DNA of 64,000 nt, taken from NCBI RefSeq assembly GCF_015477355.1, contig NZ_JADLRJ010000005.1:558001-622000 (forward strand). Direction: 5' to 3'. The notes beneath the pieces were generated by a model. It did no database searches. It was not told where the DNA came from and saw nothing but the letters and a program-made list of their open reading frames with translations. Below are positions 46,034 through 56,732 of the stretch, piece after piece; positions within the stretch are counted from its first letter, which is position 1, and every line of letters starts with the position of its first letter. This stretch comes from Nocardia blacklockiae. GTDB lineage: Bacteria; Actinomycetota; Actinomycetes; Mycobacteriales; Mycobacteriaceae. A program made the position numbers and the translations under genes.

Positions 46034-46501
46034 GTGCAGGGACTGATCCTGCAACTGACCCGTGCGGGGTTCCTGCTGCTGTTGTGGTTGTTCGTCTGGG
46101 CGGTGCTCCGCACCCTGCGCAGCGACATCTATGCGGCATCCGGCATTCGGATCCAGCCCCGGGCCGCACGCGGTTCCGCGGTGCTGCCATCCTTCAGCCG
46201 CGGCCAGAAGGGCGCCAGACATCTCGTGGTGACTCAGGGTTCACTCGCAGGCACGCGCATCACGCTGGGTACCCAACCGGTACTCATCGGCCGTGCCGAC
46301 GACTCCACTCTCGTGCTGACCGACGACTACGCGTCGACCAGGCACGCGCGGCTCTCACCGCGCGGTGACGACTGGTACGTGGAAGACTTAGGCTCCACCA
46401 ACGGGACCTACCTCGATCGAGCGAAGGTCACCACCCCCGTCCGAGTTCCGCTCGGCACCCCTGTCCGTGTCGGTAAGACAGTGATCGAGCTGCGATCGTG
46501 A
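46034..46501 (+). CDS. fhaB: FhaB (FipA-like): membrane-anchored FHA protein
   Basis: A 155-residue protein. The N-terminal membrane helix is [20 protein letters not shown]. The FHA domain ([22 protein letters not shown], then [18 protein letters not shown]) matches mycobacterial FhaB almost word for word. It binds phosphothreonine partners and, as FipA, takes part in division with FtsZ and FtsQ under oxidative stress. The GTG at 46034 follows GGAGGTGGAG. The stop overlaps the pstP start (GTGA). The 186-nt gap after fhaA may carry a secondary promoter. Confidence 0.96.
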   Translation: MQGLILQLTRAGFLLLLWLFVWAVLRTLRSDIYAASGIRIQPRAARGSAVLPSFSRGQKGARHLVVTQGSLAGTRITLGTQPVLIGRADDSTLVLTDDYASTRHARLSPRGDDWYVEDLGSTNGTYLDRAKVTTPVRVPLGTPVRVGKTVIELRS

Positions 46502-47937
46502 CTCTTGTTCTCCGCTACGCAGCGCGCAGCGACCGTGGTCTCGTCCGGGCCAACAACGAGGATTCCGTCTACGCCGGCGCGCGCCTGCTCGCGCTCGCCG
46601 ACGGCATGGGCGGGCACGCGGCCGGCGAGGTCGCCTCCCAGTTGATGATCGCCGCGCTGGCCCATCTCGACGACGACGAACCCGGCGACGATCTGCTCGG
46701 CAAGCTCGACCGCGCGGTGCGCGAGGGCAACGCCGCCATCGCGGATCAGGTCGAGGAGGAACCCGAACTCGACGGCATGGGCACCACGCTCACCGCCATC
46801 CTGTTCGCGGGCAAGAAACTCGGCCTCGCCCACATCGGCGACTCCCGCGCGTACATGCTGCGCGGCGGCGAACTCGCCCAGATCACCCGCGACGACACCT
46901 TCGTGCAGTCGCTGGTCGACGAGGGCCGCATCACGCCCGAGCAGGCGCACACCCACCCGCAGCGCTCGCTGATCATGCGCGCGCTCACGGGCAACGAGAT
47001 CGAGCCGACGCTGACCATGCGCGAGGCTCGCGCGGGCGACCGCTACCTACTCTGCTCCGACGGCCTGTCCGACGTGGTCAGCGACGAGACGATGGCCAAC
47101 ACGCTGCGCGAGGGCAGCACCGACGAGGCCGCCGACCGGCTGATCGAACTGGCGCTGCGCAGCGGCGGACCGGACAACGTGACCGTCGTCGTCGCGGACG
47201 TCATCGACCTGGACTACGGCCAGAGCCACCCGATCGTGGCCGGCGCCGCGTCCGGCGAGGACGAGGACGCGCCGCCGCCCAACACCGCCGCCGGCCGCGC
47301 CGCGGCGATGCGCCCGCCGCGTGCCGCGCCCCGCCGGGCTCCCGTGGCCGCCGAACCGCCCGCCCCGCGCAAGAGCCACAAGCTGCGCTGGATCCTGCTG
47401 TCGCTGGCGCTGATCCTGGCCGTGGTGGTCGGACTCGTGGTGGGCTACAAGATGATTCGCAGCAACTACTACGTCGGGACCGACAACAACAGCGTGGTCA
47501 TCATGCGCGGGCTGCCCGGCTCGGTGCTGGGTTACTCGATCCGCGACGTCGACCAGCTGGCGTGCGTCGACCACGACGGCCGGCTGAGCCTGCTGCGCCC
47601 CGGCAACAACTTCCCGTCCGGCTGCAAGCAGCTGCAGGTCACCGACCTCAAGCAGACCGGCCGCGACAAGGTCGTGAACAACGGCCTGCAGCCCGGCACC
47701 TTCGCCGAAACGCACCGCCAGCTCGAGAAGCTCACCACCTCGGAGTTGTTGCCCGCCTGCGTGAAGCCGGTCCCCGTGCCGATCCCGGCGCCGGCGGTCG
47801 ACCCGAACGCGGCCACCCCCACGCCGAGCCCGGCCAACCCCGGACCCACCAACGCCCCCGCTCAACAGCCGGTCCCGCCGACCACCTCCGCGCCGGCCCC
47901 GCAGACTCCGGGGGAGAACTGCAGGAAGGCGGACTGA
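46498..47937 (+). CDS. pstP: PstP: PP2C-family Ser/Thr phosphatase
   Basis: A 479-residue phosphatase. The cytoplasmic PP2C domain (residues 1-240) has the metal-binding motifs [29 protein letters not shown] and [11 protein letters not shown]. An Ala/Pro linker, a transmembrane helix (about residues 299-320) and an extracytoplasmic domain with Cys pairs and a Pro/Ala/Thr tail follow. It is the only dedicated partner phosphatase in the cluster and reverses PknA/PknB phosphorylation. The next gene, rodA, starts one base inside its TGA stop. Confidence 0.97.
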   Translation: MTLVLRYAARSDRGLVRANNEDSVYAGARLLALADGMGGHAAGEVASQLMIAALAHLDDDEPGDDLLGKLDRAVREGNAAIADQVEEEPELDGMGTTLTAILFAGKKLGLAHIGDSRAYMLRGGELAQITRDDTFVQSLVDEGRITPEQAHTHPQRSLIMRALTGNEIEPTLTMREARAGDRYLLCSDGLSDVVSDETMANTLREGSTDEAADRLIELALRSGGPDNVTVVVADVIDLDYGQSHPIVAGAASGEDEDAPPPNTAAGRAAAMRPPRAAPRRAPVAAEPPAPRKSHKLRWILLSLALILAVVVGLVVGYKMIRSNYYVGTDNNSVVIMRGLPGSVLGYSIRDVDQLACVDHDGRLSLLRPGNNFPSGCKQLQVTDLKQTGRDKVVNNGLQPGTFAETHRQLEKLTTSELLPACVKPVPVPIPAPAVDPNAATPTPSPANPGPTNAPAQQPVPPTTSAPAPQTPGENCRKAD

Positions 47938-49406
47938 TGTCCGCACCGGCACCGCCGTCCGCTGGGGCCTTCCCCAGCCCGCCGGGCGGCTTCGCTCCCG
48001 CGCCACCACCGACGACGCGGCGCAACGTCGAGGCGTTGCTGCTCGGCGGCGCGGTGGTGATCACCACCGTGGCGCTGGTGCTGGTGGAGGCCAGCCAGGA
48101 CCAGGAGGTCACCTGGGATCTCGCCAAGCTGGGCCTGGCCTACCTGGGCCTGTTCGGGGTCGCGCACCTGGCGGTGCGGCGGTTCGCGCCGTTCGCGGAT
48201 CCGCTGCTGCTGCCGATCGTGGCGCTGCTCAACGGCGTCGGGCTGGTGCTGATCCATCGCCTGGACCTGGCCGACGAGCAGACCGCCGCCTACAACTCCT
48301 GGCCGATGCCCTCGCCGGACGCCAACCAGCAGGTGCTGTGGACGGCGTTCGGGATCGCGCTGTTCGTCGCGCTGCTGGTGCTGCTGCGCGACTACCGCAC
48401 GCTCGCGCGCTACAGCTACACCCTGGGCCTGCTCGGCCTGGTGGCGCTGGCCATTCCCGCGCTGCTGCCCAGCGCGTTCTCCGAGACCAACGGCGCCAAG
48501 ATCTGGATCCGGCTGCCGGGGTTCAGCATGCAGCCGGGCGAGTTCTCCAAGATCCTGCTGATCATCTTCTTCGCGTCGGTGCTGGTGGCCAAGCGCGAGC
48601 TGTTCACCGCCGCCGGCCGGCGGGTGCTCGGCATGGAACTGCCGCGCGGCCGCGACCTCGGGCCCATCCTCGGCGTCTGGCTGGTGTGCCTGCTCGTGCT
48701 CGTGTTCGAAAAGGACCTGGGCACCTCGCTGCTGATCTTCGCGACCGTGCTGGCGCTGCTCTACATCGCCACCGAGCGGGTGGGCTGGCTGCTGGTCGGC
48801 GGCCTGCTGCTCGCGGTCGGATTCTTCATCGCCTACAACAGCTTCGGACACGTGCGGGTGCGCGTGGCCACCTGGCTGCACCCGTTCGCGGACTACAACA
48901 GCACCGGCTACCAGATCTCCCAGTCGTTGTTCGGGCTGGCCACCGGCGGGCTGGCCGGTACCGGCCTGGGCAGCGGGCGGCCCTCGCAGGTGCCCTTCGC
49001 CAAGACCGACTTCATCGTCGCGACCATCGGCGAGGAACTCGGGCTGATCGGGCTGACCGCGGTGCTGATGCTGTTCGCGATCTTCGTGGTGCGCGGGCTG
49101 CGCACGGCGCTCGCGGTGCGTGACAGCTTCGGCAAGCTGCTGGCCGCCGGGTTGTCGTTCACCATCGCCGTGCAGGTCTTCGTCGTCGTCGGCGGTGTCA
49201 CCAAGCTGATCCCGCTGACCGGTCTCACCACCCCGTTCGTGTCCTACGGCGGCTCCTCGCTGCTGGCCAACTACGCGCTGCTGGCGTTGCTGGTGAAGAT
49301 CTCCGACGCCGCGCGGGCACCGGCCCCGTCCCGGCGGCGCGAGCAACAGGCCCCGATCGCGGACGCGCAGACCGAACTCATCCGGTCGAAAGGAGAAGCG
49401 GTGTGA
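47937..49406 (+). CDS. rodA: RodA: SEDS-family peptidoglycan glycosyltransferase
   Basis: A 489-residue protein with about 12 membrane helices. The SEDS signatures are [28 protein letters not shown] (catalytic Asp region) and [15 protein letters not shown]. It polymerises glycan strands from lipid II, paired with a class B PBP. The partner is PbpA encoded next, with starts and stops overlapping by GTGA. A Pro-rich N-terminal cytoplasmic stretch of about 30 residues is longer than in rod-shaped model species and could be a regulatory segment. Confidence 0.96.
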   Translation: MSAPAPPSAGAFPSPPGGFAPAPPPTTRRNVEALLLGGAVVITTVALVLVEASQDQEVTWDLAKLGLAYLGLFGVAHLAVRRFAPFADPLLLPIVALLNGVGLVLIHRLDLADEQTAAYNSWPMPSPDANQQVLWTAFGIALFVALLVLLRDYRTLARYSYTLGLLGLVALAIPALLPSAFSETNGAKIWIRLPGFSMQPGEFSKILLIIFFASVLVAKRELFTAAGRRVLGMELPRGRDLGPILGVWLVCLLVLVFEKDLGTSLLIFATVLALLYIATERVGWLLVGGLLLAVGFFIAYNSFGHVRVRVATWLHPFADYNSTGYQISQSLFGLATGGLAGTGLGSGRPSQVPFAKTDFIVATIGEELGLIGLTAVLMLFAIFVVRGLRTALAVRDSFGKLLAAGLSFTIAVQVFVVVGGVTKLIPLTGLTTPFVSYGGSSLLANYALLALLVKISDAARAPAPSRRREQQAPIADAQTELIRSKGEAV

Positions 49407-50869
49407 ACACTCCCCTGCGCCGCGTCGCCCTGGCCGTGATGATCATGATCGTCGCGCTGCTGGCCAACGCCACCTACGTCCAGGTCATCAAGGCCGACAG
49501 CCTGCGCAACGATCCGCGCAACTCGCGGGTGCTGCTCGACGAGTACTCCCGCCAGCGCGGCCAGATCTCCGGCGGCGGCGCGGTGCTCGCCAGCTCGATC
49601 GCCACCGAGGACCGGTACAAGTACCTGCGCACCTACCCCACCGACCCGGCCGCCTACGCCCCGGTCACCGGCTTCTACTCGATGCAGTACGGCAGCACCG
49701 GGCTCGAGCGTGCCGAGGACTCGGTGCTCAACGGCTCCGACAGCGCGCTGTTCGGCCGCCGGCTGGTGGACATGATCTCCGGGCGCGACCCGCGCGGCGG
49801 CAACGTGGTCACCACCATCAATCCGGCGATGCAGCAGGTCGCCTACGAGCAGCTGACCAGCAAGGGCTACACCGGCTCGGTGGTCGCGATCGAGCCGAGC
49901 ACCGGCCGCATCCTGACCATGGTGTCCACGCCCAGCTACGACCCCAACCAGCTGTCCGGCCACGACGGCGCCAAAAGCACCCAGGCCTGGGAGTCGCTGT
50001 CGTCCGACGAGTCCCAGCCGATGCTCAATCGCGCTGTCTCCCAGACCTATCCGCCCGGCTCGACATTCAAGATCGTGACGACCGCGGCCGCGCTGTCGAT
50101 GGGCATCAAGCCCGAGGACCAGTTCACCGCCGCGCCGAACATCACACTGCCGGGCACCAACACCACGCTGGAGAACTACAACGGCTCCACCTGCGGCGGC
50201 GGCGCCACGGCCTCGCTGTACGACGCCTTCCGGCTCTCCTGCAACACCGCCTTCGCCGAGATCGGCATGAAGGTGGGCGCGGCGAAGCTCAAGGACGAGG
50301 CGGCCGCGTTCGGCATCGGCGCGCACGCGGGCATCCCGATCCAGTGGGCCGACAGCACCGTCGGCACCATTCCGGACAACCCGTCGCTGGCGCAGAGCAG
50401 CATCGGGCAGCGCGACGTGGCGCTGACGCCGCTCGACGACGCGGTCATCGCGGCCACCGTCGCCAACGGCGGAGTCCGGATGGAACCGCACCTGGTCGAC
50501 CAGCTGCAGGGCCCGGACCTGAGCGAGCTCACCAAGACCAAGCCGGTCTCCGTCGGTCAGGCGATCAGTGCCCCGGTCGCCACGGAACTGACCAACCTGA
50601 TGATCGCGTCGGAGAAGAACACAGCCGGAGGGAACCAGTCACGCCCCTACCAGATCGCGTCCAAGACCGGGACGGCCGAACACGGCAGCGATCCGCGCAA
50701 CACCCCGCCGCACGCCTGGTACACGGCCTTCGCGCCGGCCCAGAACCCGAAGATCGCGATCGCGGTCATCGTGGAGAACGGCGGCGACCGCGCACTCGCG
50801 GCCACCGGCGGATCGGTCGCCGCACCCGTGGCCCGGGCGGTTCTCGACGCCGGACTCCAGGGGGGCTGA
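49403..50869 (+). CDS. pbpA: PbpA: class B penicillin-binding protein (transpeptidase)
   Basis: A 488-residue enzyme with one N-terminal membrane helix (about residues 8-27). Catalytic motifs are STFK (Ser220), SCN (Ser279) and KTGT near residue 418. It cross-links peptidoglycan at the septum or pole with RodA and is a substrate of PknB in mycobacteria. AGGAG lies six to seven nt before the GTG. The gap to pknA is 66 nt, the longest inside the block after fhaA-fhaB. Confidence 0.96.
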   Translation: MNTPLRRVALAVMIMIVALLANATYVQVIKADSLRNDPRNSRVLLDEYSRQRGQISGGGAVLASSIATEDRYKYLRTYPTDPAAYAPVTGFYSMQYGSTGLERAEDSVLNGSDSALFGRRLVDMISGRDPRGGNVVTTINPAMQQVAYEQLTSKGYTGSVVAIEPSTGRILTMVSTPSYDPNQLSGHDGAKSTQAWESLSSDESQPMLNRAVSQTYPPGSTFKIVTTAAALSMGIKPEDQFTAAPNITLPGTNTTLENYNGSTCGGGATASLYDAFRLSCNTAFAEIGMKVGAAKLKDEAAAFGIGAHAGIPIQWADSTVGTIPDNPSLAQSSIGQRDVALTPLDDAVIAATVANGGVRMEPHLVDQLQGPDLSELTKTKPVSVGQAISAPVATELTNLMIASEKNTAGGNQSRPYQIASKTGTAEHGSDPRNTPPHAWYTAFAPAQNPKIAIAVIVENGGDRALAATGGSVAAPVARAVLDAGLQGG

Positions 50870-50935
50870 CCAGATGAACGTGCTAGTACGCCTGTGCGGT
50901 TCGGGCGTAGTGAAACAGAGCCTACGGGGGCTGCA

Positions 50936-52480
50936 ATGCTGAACAACGGTGCGATGATCGCGGACCGCTACCGACTGCAACGGCTGATCGCCACCGGCGG
51001 CATGGGCCAGGTGTGGGAGGCCCTGGACACCCGGCTGGACCGCCGCGTCGCGGTCAAGGTGCTCAAGGCGGAGTTCTCCGCGGATCCGACCTTCCGGCAC
51101 CGGTTCCGGACCGAGGCCAAGACGACCGCGCAGTTGAACCATCCCGGTATCGCGGGGATCTACGACTACGGCGAGACCTACGACCCGCAGGGCGGCGAAA
51201 CCGCCTATCTGGTCATGGAATTGGTCCAGGGCGAGCCGCTCAACGCGGTGCTCAACCGGCTCGGCCGGCTGTCGGTGGCCCAGGGCCTGGACATGCTGGA
51301 GCAGACCGGGCGGGCGCTGGAGGTGGCGCATGCCGCCGGTGTCGTGCACCGCGACGTCAAGCCGGGCAACATCCTGGTCACGCCGACCGGTCAGGTGAAG
51401 ATCACCGACTTCGGCATCGCCAAGGCGGTCGACGCCTCGCCGGTGACCAAGACCGGCATGGTGATGGGCACCGCCCAGTACATCGCGCCCGAGCAGGCCA
51501 CCGGCGAGGACGCCACCTCGGCCAGTGACGTGTATTCGCTCGGCGTGGTCGGCTACGAGGCGCTGTCCGGGCAGCGCCCGTTCACCGGCGACGGCGCGCT
51601 GACCGTCGCGATGAAGCACGTGCGCGACACCCCGCCGCCGATGCCGGCGGACCTGCCGCCGAACGTGCGCGAACTCATCGAGATCACGATGGCCAAGGAT
51701 CCGTCCCGGCGCTACGGCAGCGGCGGCGAGTTCGCCGACGCGGTGTCCGCCGTGCGCTCCGGTCGCCGCCCACCTCCGCCGCGCAGCATCGGGCACGCGC
51801 CGCAGACCGGTTCCGCCCGGGTGCTGCCGCCCGGCCCGACCACCGTGCTCCCCCGCGGCGACTACGACGACGCCACGATGCGCTACACGAACCCGAATGC
51901 CGCTCGGGCACAGGCACAACCGCCCGGCACCGCGGTGATGGCCGGCCGGACCGGTGCGTCCGTGCCGCCGGGCGACGAGGACAAGTCGCGGTTCGGCAAC
52001 GGCCAGAAGGCGCTCGCCGGGCTGGGCATCGGCGCGCTGGTGCTCGGCGGGATCGCGGCGTGGGTGCTGCTCAGCGGCAAGCCGCCGGAGTCCACGGTGA
52101 CGCCGAAGTCGCCGACCTCGGTCGTCGCCCCGCCGCCTGCGCCGCCGACGACGACCACCGAACCGCCGACGACCTACTACCAGCCGCCGGTCACCACCAC
52201 GACCGAGCCGCCGACCACGACGCAGCCGCCGACGACCACGACCACGCCGCCGCCGTCCAGCACCACGACCCAGCGGCCGACGACCACCGCGCCGACGACC
52301 ACGGGTCGCGCTCCCCGCACGACGTTCGAAATACCATTGCCGAACATCCCGGGCGTGGACACCACCTACGGCCGCAACGGCACGCACGGCACCACCGGGA
52401 ACGGCTCCCGCGGCACCACCGAGAACCAGTCCGACAACAGCAGTAGTTCACCGGCCCTCGCACCGCAAGGACTGCCATGA
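50936..52480 (+). CDS. pknA: PknA: transmembrane Ser/Thr protein kinase
   Basis: A 514-residue kinase. The ATP loop is [12 protein letters not shown], the catalytic Lys is K41, HRD is at 138-140, DFG is at 158-160, and the activation-loop TKT is at 171-173. A Pro-rich linker and one membrane helix (about residues 361-381) follow. The outer tail of about 130 residues is very Thr/Pro-rich ([11 protein letters not shown]-like runs), then Gly/Asn/Ser-rich, and is longer than in M. tuberculosis PknA. It controls cell shape and division with PknB. The ATG at 50936 has GGGGGC upstream. Confidence 0.97.
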   Translation: MLNNGAMIADRYRLQRLIATGGMGQVWEALDTRLDRRVAVKVLKAEFSADPTFRHRFRTEAKTTAQLNHPGIAGIYDYGETYDPQGGETAYLVMELVQGEPLNAVLNRLGRLSVAQGLDMLEQTGRALEVAHAAGVVHRDVKPGNILVTPTGQVKITDFGIAKAVDASPVTKTGMVMGTAQYIAPEQATGEDATSASDVYSLGVVGYEALSGQRPFTGDGALTVAMKHVRDTPPPMPADLPPNVRELIEITMAKDPSRRYGSGGEFADAVSAVRSGRRPPPPRSIGHAPQTGSARVLPPGPTTVLPRGDYDDATMRYTNPNAARAQAQPPGTAVMAGRTGASVPPGDEDKSRFGNGQKALAGLGIGALVLGGIAAWVLLSGKPPESTVTPKSPTSVVAPPPAPPTTTTEPPTTYYQPPVTTTTEPPTTTQPPTTTTTPPPSSTTTQRPTTTAPTTTGRAPRTTFEIPLPNIPGVDTTYGRNGTHGTTGNGSRGTTENQSDNSSSSPALAPQGLP

Positions 52481-54378
52481 CGACCCCGAAGAACCTCTCC
52501 TCGCGCTACGAGCTGGGCGAGATCATCGGGTTCGGCGGGATGTCCGAGGTGCACAAGGCCCGCGACCTGCGCCTCGGACGCGACGTCGCGATCAAGGTGC
52601 TGCGCGCCGACCTGGCCCGCGACCCCACCTTCTACCTGCGGTTCAAGCGCGAGGCCCAGAACGCGGCCGCGCTGAACCACCCGGCCATCGTGGCCGTGTA
52701 CGACACCGGCGAGGCCGAGGTCGACGGCGGGCCGCTGCCCTACATCGTGATGGAGTACGTCGACGGCGACACCCTGCGCGACATGGTGCGCGGCAAGGGC
52801 CCGCTGCCGCCGCGGCGCGCGATGGAGGTCATCGCCGACGTCTGCGCCGCACTGGATTTCAGCCACAAGAACGGCATCGTGCACCGCGACATGAAGCCGG
52901 CCAACATCATGATCAACCGGCAGGGCGCGGTGAAGGTGATGGACTTCGGCATCGCGCGCGCGATCGCCGACAGCTCCAACCCGATGACCCAGACCGCCGC
53001 GGTGATCGGTACGGCGCAATACCTTTCGCCCGAGCAGGCCCGCGGCGAACAGGTCGACGCCCGCTCCGACGTGTACTCGGTCGGCTGCGTGCTGTTCGAG
53101 ATCCTCACGGGCGAACCGCCTTTCACCGGCGACTCGCCGGTTGCGGTGGCGTATCAGCACGTGCGGGAGGATCCCCGGCTGCCGTCGCTGGTGAATCCGG
53201 GAGTGCCGCGCGAACTGGATTCGGTCATCCTCAAGGCGATGGCCAAGAATCCGGCCAACCGCTACCAGACCGCCGCGGAGATGCGCGCCGACCTGATCCG
53301 GGTGCTGGGCGGACAGAAGCCGCACGCGCCGATGGTGATGACCGACGAGGACCGCACCACCATCCTCGGCAGCATGGATTCCTCGCCGCGCAGCTACCGC
53401 ACGGTCGAGCGCGACGACATCGATGAGCCCGACGGCGAGGAGCCCCGCGATACGCGCCGCGTCGCCGTGCTCGCGGGCGCGGTGCTGGCCGGTGTCGCGG
53501 CGATCTTCGCGCTGTTCTGGTTCCTGGTCGGCCCCGGTAGCAAGCCGGACCAGGTGGCCGTGCCGGACCTGTCGAACAAGTCGGCCCAGGTGGCGCAGGA
53601 CGAACTGCAGAAGGCCGGATTCAACGTGGCCACCCAGGACAAGGCCGACAGCAAGGTGGCAATCGGCAACGTCATCGCCACCCAGCCGCTCGGCGGCTCC
53701 CGCGCGCCCAAGGGCAGCACCATCACCATCCTGGTGTCCACCGGACCCCAGCTGGTCCCCGTGCCGCAGCTCGCCCAGCTCACCCAGCAGCAGGCCGAAC
53801 AGCAACTCAAGGCCTCGGGCCTGCTCCTCGACGGCAACATCCAACGCGACTGGTCCAGCGCCGAGGACAAGGACAAGGTCATCCGCACCGACCCGTCCGC
53901 CGGCTCGCGCATCGACACCGGCACCGCCGTCAAGATCACCCTCGGCAAGGGCCCGGAGCAGGTGCGCGTCCCCGACGTGGTCGGCCAGCCGATCGACGTG
54001 GCCGAACCCAACCTCACCCAGAGCGCCGGCTTCAAGGTCGTCATCCAGAAGGTGACGTCGTCGCGGCCCGGTGGCGAGGTGATCTCCACCGATCCGGCGG
54101 GCGGCTCGATGGCCGACCGCGGTTCCACCATCACGGTGCAGGTGTCCAACGACCAGATCCAGATGCCGAACCTGGTCGGGATGACGCCGTCGCAGGCGGT
54201 GGACAAACTGCGCTCGGCGGGCTGGTCCGGTGGCGCCGGGCAGATCCAGCAGACCACGCAGGGCACCTTCGACGCGGGCAATGTCGGCCGCATCGTCGAT
54301 CAGCAGCCGAAGGCCGGTTCCGCACTGAGCCGCAACGGCACCGTCATCATCGTGACCGGTGTGATCGGGCCGCCCTGA
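52477..54378 (+). CDS. pknB: PknB: transmembrane Ser/Thr kinase with PASTA repeats
   Basis: A 633-residue kinase. Lys40 is the ATP Lys, HRDMKPAN at 136-143 the catalytic loop, DFG at 156-158 and Thr171/Thr173 the activation-loop sites; all positions equal those of M. tuberculosis PknB. A membrane helix lies at about 329-352. Four extracellular PASTA repeats follow (about 358-425, 426-492, 493-559, 560-633), which bind muropeptides or lipid II. The ATG overlaps the pknA stop. The downstream ribD-like gene converges only six nt away, with no visible terminator between them. Confidence 0.97.
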   Translation: MTTPKNLSSRYELGEIIGFGGMSEVHKARDLRLGRDVAIKVLRADLARDPTFYLRFKREAQNAAALNHPAIVAVYDTGEAEVDGGPLPYIVMEYVDGDTLRDMVRGKGPLPPRRAMEVIADVCAALDFSHKNGIVHRDMKPANIMINRQGAVKVMDFGIARAIADSSNPMTQTAAVIGTAQYLSPEQARGEQVDARSDVYSVGCVLFEILTGEPPFTGDSPVAVAYQHVREDPRLPSLVNPGVPRELDSVILKAMAKNPANRYQTAAEMRADLIRVLGGQKPHAPMVMTDEDRTTILGSMDSSPRSYRTVERDDIDEPDGEEPRDTRRVAVLAGAVLAGVAAIFALFWFLVGPGSKPDQVAVPDLSNKSAQVAQDELQKAGFNVATQDKADSKVAIGNVIATQPLGGSRAPKGSTITILVSTGPQLVPVPQLAQLTQQQAEQQLKASGLLLDGNIQRDWSSAEDKDKVIRTDPSAGSRIDTGTAVKITLGKGPEQVRVPDVVGQPIDVAEPNLTQSAGFKVVIQKVTSSRPGGEVISTDPAGGSMADRGSTITVQVSNDQIQMPNLVGMTPSQAVDKLRSAGWSGGAGQIQQTTQGTFDAGNVGRIVDQQPKAGSALSRNGTVIIVTGVIGPP

Positions 54379-54384
54379 CGGCCG

Positions 54385-54870
54385 TTACGACAGGTCGAGG
54401 TGGCGGTTCATCGACATGGCCTCGGCGGCCAGGTCGGGGAGTTCGATCACCTCGATGCCGTGTTCGCGCAGCTTTTCCACGCCGACGCAGTTGTCGACGA
54501 AGGTGGCGGGCTCGCGCCAGGCGATGACGACGCGGGTGAGGCCGGCCGCGAGGATGCGGTCGGTGCAGGGGGCGCGGTCGGTCGAGGCGCGCTGAGAGCA
54601 CGGTTCGAGGGTGCTGTAGAGGGTGGCCTCGGGCAGGCGCGGGTCGTCACCGAGCTTGTTCAGCGCGGATTCCTCCGCGTGCACCTTGAGGTCGGTTTCG
54701 CGCGAATAGCCGTGTGCCAGTTCGATTCCGTCGGCGCCGACGACGACCGCGCCGACCGAGAAGGCGGTCGGGCTGCGCGGGCACAGCCGGGCCAGGCCGA
54801 TCGCGTGGTGCATCCAGAACCGGTGTGTCTTCTGGGCTTCCGGGCCCAGCTCCGCGAAATGTGATGTCAC
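54385..54870 (-). CDS. RibD N-domain-like pyrimidine deaminase
   Basis: A 161-residue zinc deaminase. HAE is at residues 64-66, with Cys91 and Cys102 as the remaining zinc ligands, and Glu66 is the proton donor. The pattern (VHAEESALN, TLEPCSQR...PC) resembles the deaminase half of RibD, which removes ammonia from the riboflavin pyrimidine precursor. As a separate protein it may act on a related pyrimidine. Its start overlaps the stop of the reductase gene (ATGA). The pair sits between pknB and trpG. Confidence 0.85.
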   Translation of the reverse strand: MTSHFAELGPEAQKTHRFWMHHAIGLARLCPRSPTAFSVGAVVVGADGIELAHGYSRETDLKVHAEESALNKLGDDPRLPEATLYSTLEPCSQRASTDRAPCTDRILAAGLTRVVIAWREPATFVDNCVGVEKLREHGIEVIELPDLAAEAMSMNRHLDLS

Positions 54871-55577
54871 AGCACCGTTCCCCTGTCGTGCGGTCCTCCG
54901 TCGGTCCCCCTCGGCAGATACCGCAGCAGGGCCACGTCCCCGACGCGGCCGACATCCGCCAGTTCCATTCTGCGCCGCGGCCCGCCGGGGAAGGCGGCCG
55001 GATGCAGAAACCGCGGCGCGCCGGAGTCACCGACCAGCAACGGGGCGACGGCCAGCAGCAGCTCGTCGGCGAGGTCGGCGGCCAGGAAGGCGGTGTGGAC
55101 GCGCCCGCCGCCCTCCACCATCAGCCGGGTGACGCCGCGCCTACCCAGGTCGTCGAGCAGGGCGGCGAAATCTATTGTGGCGCCGAGGGATACGACCTCG
55201 GCCAGACCGGCGAGCGGCGCGGCGGCGCGCGCGGAGCCCCGGTCGGTGGTGTAGACCAGCCGGGCGTCGCCGGTGTGGAAGAACCGCAACCCGGGATCCA
55301 GTTCGCCGCCCGCGGTGACGACGATCTTCAGCGGATGCTCCGGACGTCCCGCGGCGACCCGCCGGGCCCGGCGGCCGGCGTCGCGCACCAGCAGCCGCGG
55401 GTCGTCACGCCGCAGCGTCTCCGCGCCGACCAGGATGGCGTCGTATTCGGCGCGCAGGGCATCGACCCGGTCGAAGTCCTCCGGGCCGGACAGCAGCAAT
55501 CGCTCGGGACTCGCGTCGTCGAGGTAGCCGTCGACGCTCACCGCCACCGACAGCAGGACGTACGGCCGGGCGCTCAT
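54867..55577 (-). CDS. RibD C-domain-like pyrimidine reductase
   Basis: A 236-residue dihydrofolate-reductase-fold protein. The opening YVLLSVAVSVDGYLDD, the AILVGAETLRRDDPRLLV segment and TRLMVEGGGRVHTAFL are hallmarks of the reductase half of RibD. It would reduce the ribosylamino-pyrimidine to the ribitylamino form with NADPH. It is coupled to the deaminase gene by ATGA overlap. Together they form a split RibD. No other riboflavin genes are in the window, so they may serve riboflavin itself or a flavin-like or deazaflavin compound. Confidence 0.88.
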   Translation of the reverse strand: MSARPYVLLSVAVSVDGYLDDASPERLLLSGPEDFDRVDALRAEYDAILVGAETLRRDDPRLLVRDAGRRARRVAAGRPEHPLKIVVTAGGELDPGLRFFHTGDARLVYTTDRGSARAAAPLAGLAEVVSLGATIDFAALLDDLGRRGVTRLMVEGGGRVHTAFLAADLADELLLAVAPLLVGDSGAPRFLHPAAFPGGPRRRMELADVGRVGDVALLRYLPRGTDGGPHDRGTVL

Positions 55578-55601
55578 ACCGTGATCACACCACGCCGGCC
55601 G

Positions 55602-56240
55602 TCAGACCAGCGCCGCGACCTCCGCTTCCAACTGCTCGACGAGCCCCTCCGCGGGACGCTCGCCGCACACGCCGAGCCAGTTGGCCAGCATCCGGTGCCC
55701 GCCCTGGGTGAGCACGGACTCCGGGTGGAACTGCACGCCGTGCACGGGGAGCGTGCGGTGCCGCATCGCCATGACGATGCCGCTCTCGGTGCGGCCGAGC
55801 ACCTCGATGTCCTCGGGCAGGGTGTCCTCGAGCACGGTCAGCGAGTGGTAGCGGGTGGCGGTGAACGGATCCGGCAACCCGGCCAGCACGCCCGCGCCGA
55901 CGTGGAACACCGAACTGGTCTTGCCGTGCAGCAGCTCGGGCGCGCGGGTGACGGTCGCGCCGAAGGCCGCGCCGATGGCCTGGTGCCCGAGGCACACGCC
56001 GAGCAGCGGCACCCGGTGTGCGGCGCACGCGTGCACCAGGTCGATGCTCTTGCCCGCGCGATCCGGCGTGCCGGGGCCGGGGCTGATCAGCACACCGTCG
56101 AAGCCGGTGACCACCTCGTCCGCATTCGCCAGTTGCGGGTCGTCGTTGCGCCAGACCGTCGCCTCGACCCCGAGCTGGCCCAGGTACTGCACCAGGTTGA
56201 AGACGAAGCTGTCGTAATTGTCGACGACCAGTACACGCAT
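55602..56240 (-). CDS. trpG: Anthranilate/4-amino-4-deoxychorismate synthase glutamine amidotransferase subunit
   Basis: A 212-residue class I amidotransferase. Cys83 lies in LLGVCLGHQ, and His172 and Glu174 in FHPES complete the triad; ISPGPGTP forms the oxyanion region. It supplies ammonia from glutamine to anthranilate synthase (tryptophan) or to PabB (folate); mycobacteria use one gene for both. No Shine-Dalgarno precedes the ATG, but TACCCT ends six nt upstream, fitting a leaderless message. It lies upstream of the ribD-like pair on the same strand (24-nt gap), so cotranscription is likely. Confidence 0.95.
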   Translation of the reverse strand: MRVLVVDNYDSFVFNLVQYLGQLGVEATVWRNDDPQLANADEVVTGFDGVLISPGPGTPDRAGKSIDLVHACAAHRVPLLGVCLGHQAIGAAFGATVTRAPELLHGKTSSVFHVGAGVLAGLPDPFTATRYHSLTVLEDTLPEDIEVLGRTESGIVMAMRHRTLPVHGVQFHPESVLTQGGHRMLANWLGVCGERPAEGLVEQLEAEVAALV

Positions 56241-56401
56241 GGTTCGAGGGTACGTGGCGCCCGCGCGGCCGTCGCGGGAATACCTGGCCAGGCGCCCGAC
56301 AACGGTCCGAACCGGACGGGTATACCCAGCTGGGATAGCCTTTAGACAGACTCGGCGGCCTGCTCCGCCGGTACGACCTGTACGCCGAATACGAGGACGT
56401 C

Positions 56402-56668
56402 ATGCCCAAGTCGAAGGTCCGCCGCAAGAAGACCGACTACACGATCAACCCGGCCAGTCGCACCCCGGTGAAGGTGAAGGGCGGCCCGTCGCCGGTCTGG
56501 TACGTCGCCATCATGCTCGGTTTCATGCTGGCCGGGCTGGTGTGGCTGCTGGTGTACTACCTGGCCAACGACAAGATCGAGTGGATGGCCAACCTCAACG
56601 CGTGGAACTTCTTGATCGGGTTCGGGCTCATGGTGATCGGCCTGATCATGACGATGCGGTGGCGCTGA
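56402..56668 (+). CDS. crgA: CrgA: cell-division regulator
   Basis: An 88-residue protein with a basic N-terminus ([14 protein letters not shown]) and two membrane helices ([40 protein letters not shown]). This is the CrgA pattern of actinobacteria. CrgA interacts with FtsZ, FtsQ, FtsI and CwsA and helps stabilise the septum. GAGGA lies upstream of the ATG. Its place between trpG and the PH-domain gene is conserved with mycobacteria. Confidence 0.95.
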   Translation: MPKSKVRRKKTDYTINPASRTPVKVKGGPSPVWYVAIMLGFMLAGLVWLLVYYLANDKIEWMANLNAWNFLIGFGLMVIGLIMTMRWR

Positions 56669-56699
56669 CCGGGCTACATCCGTGTAGTTAATGCACACT

Positions 56700-56720
56700 T
56701 GTGGATGAATCTGTGGACAA
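56700..56720 (-). promoter_or_regulatory. Pair of DnaA-box-like 9-mers
   Basis: On the leftward strand TTGTCCACA (56712-56720) is a perfect actinobacterial-type DnaA box and TCATCCACA (56700-56708) differs by one base from the classical box. They sit in the short gap between crgA and the PH-domain gene. Confidence 0.55.
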
Positions 56721-56732
56721 CTCGAGGAGCAG

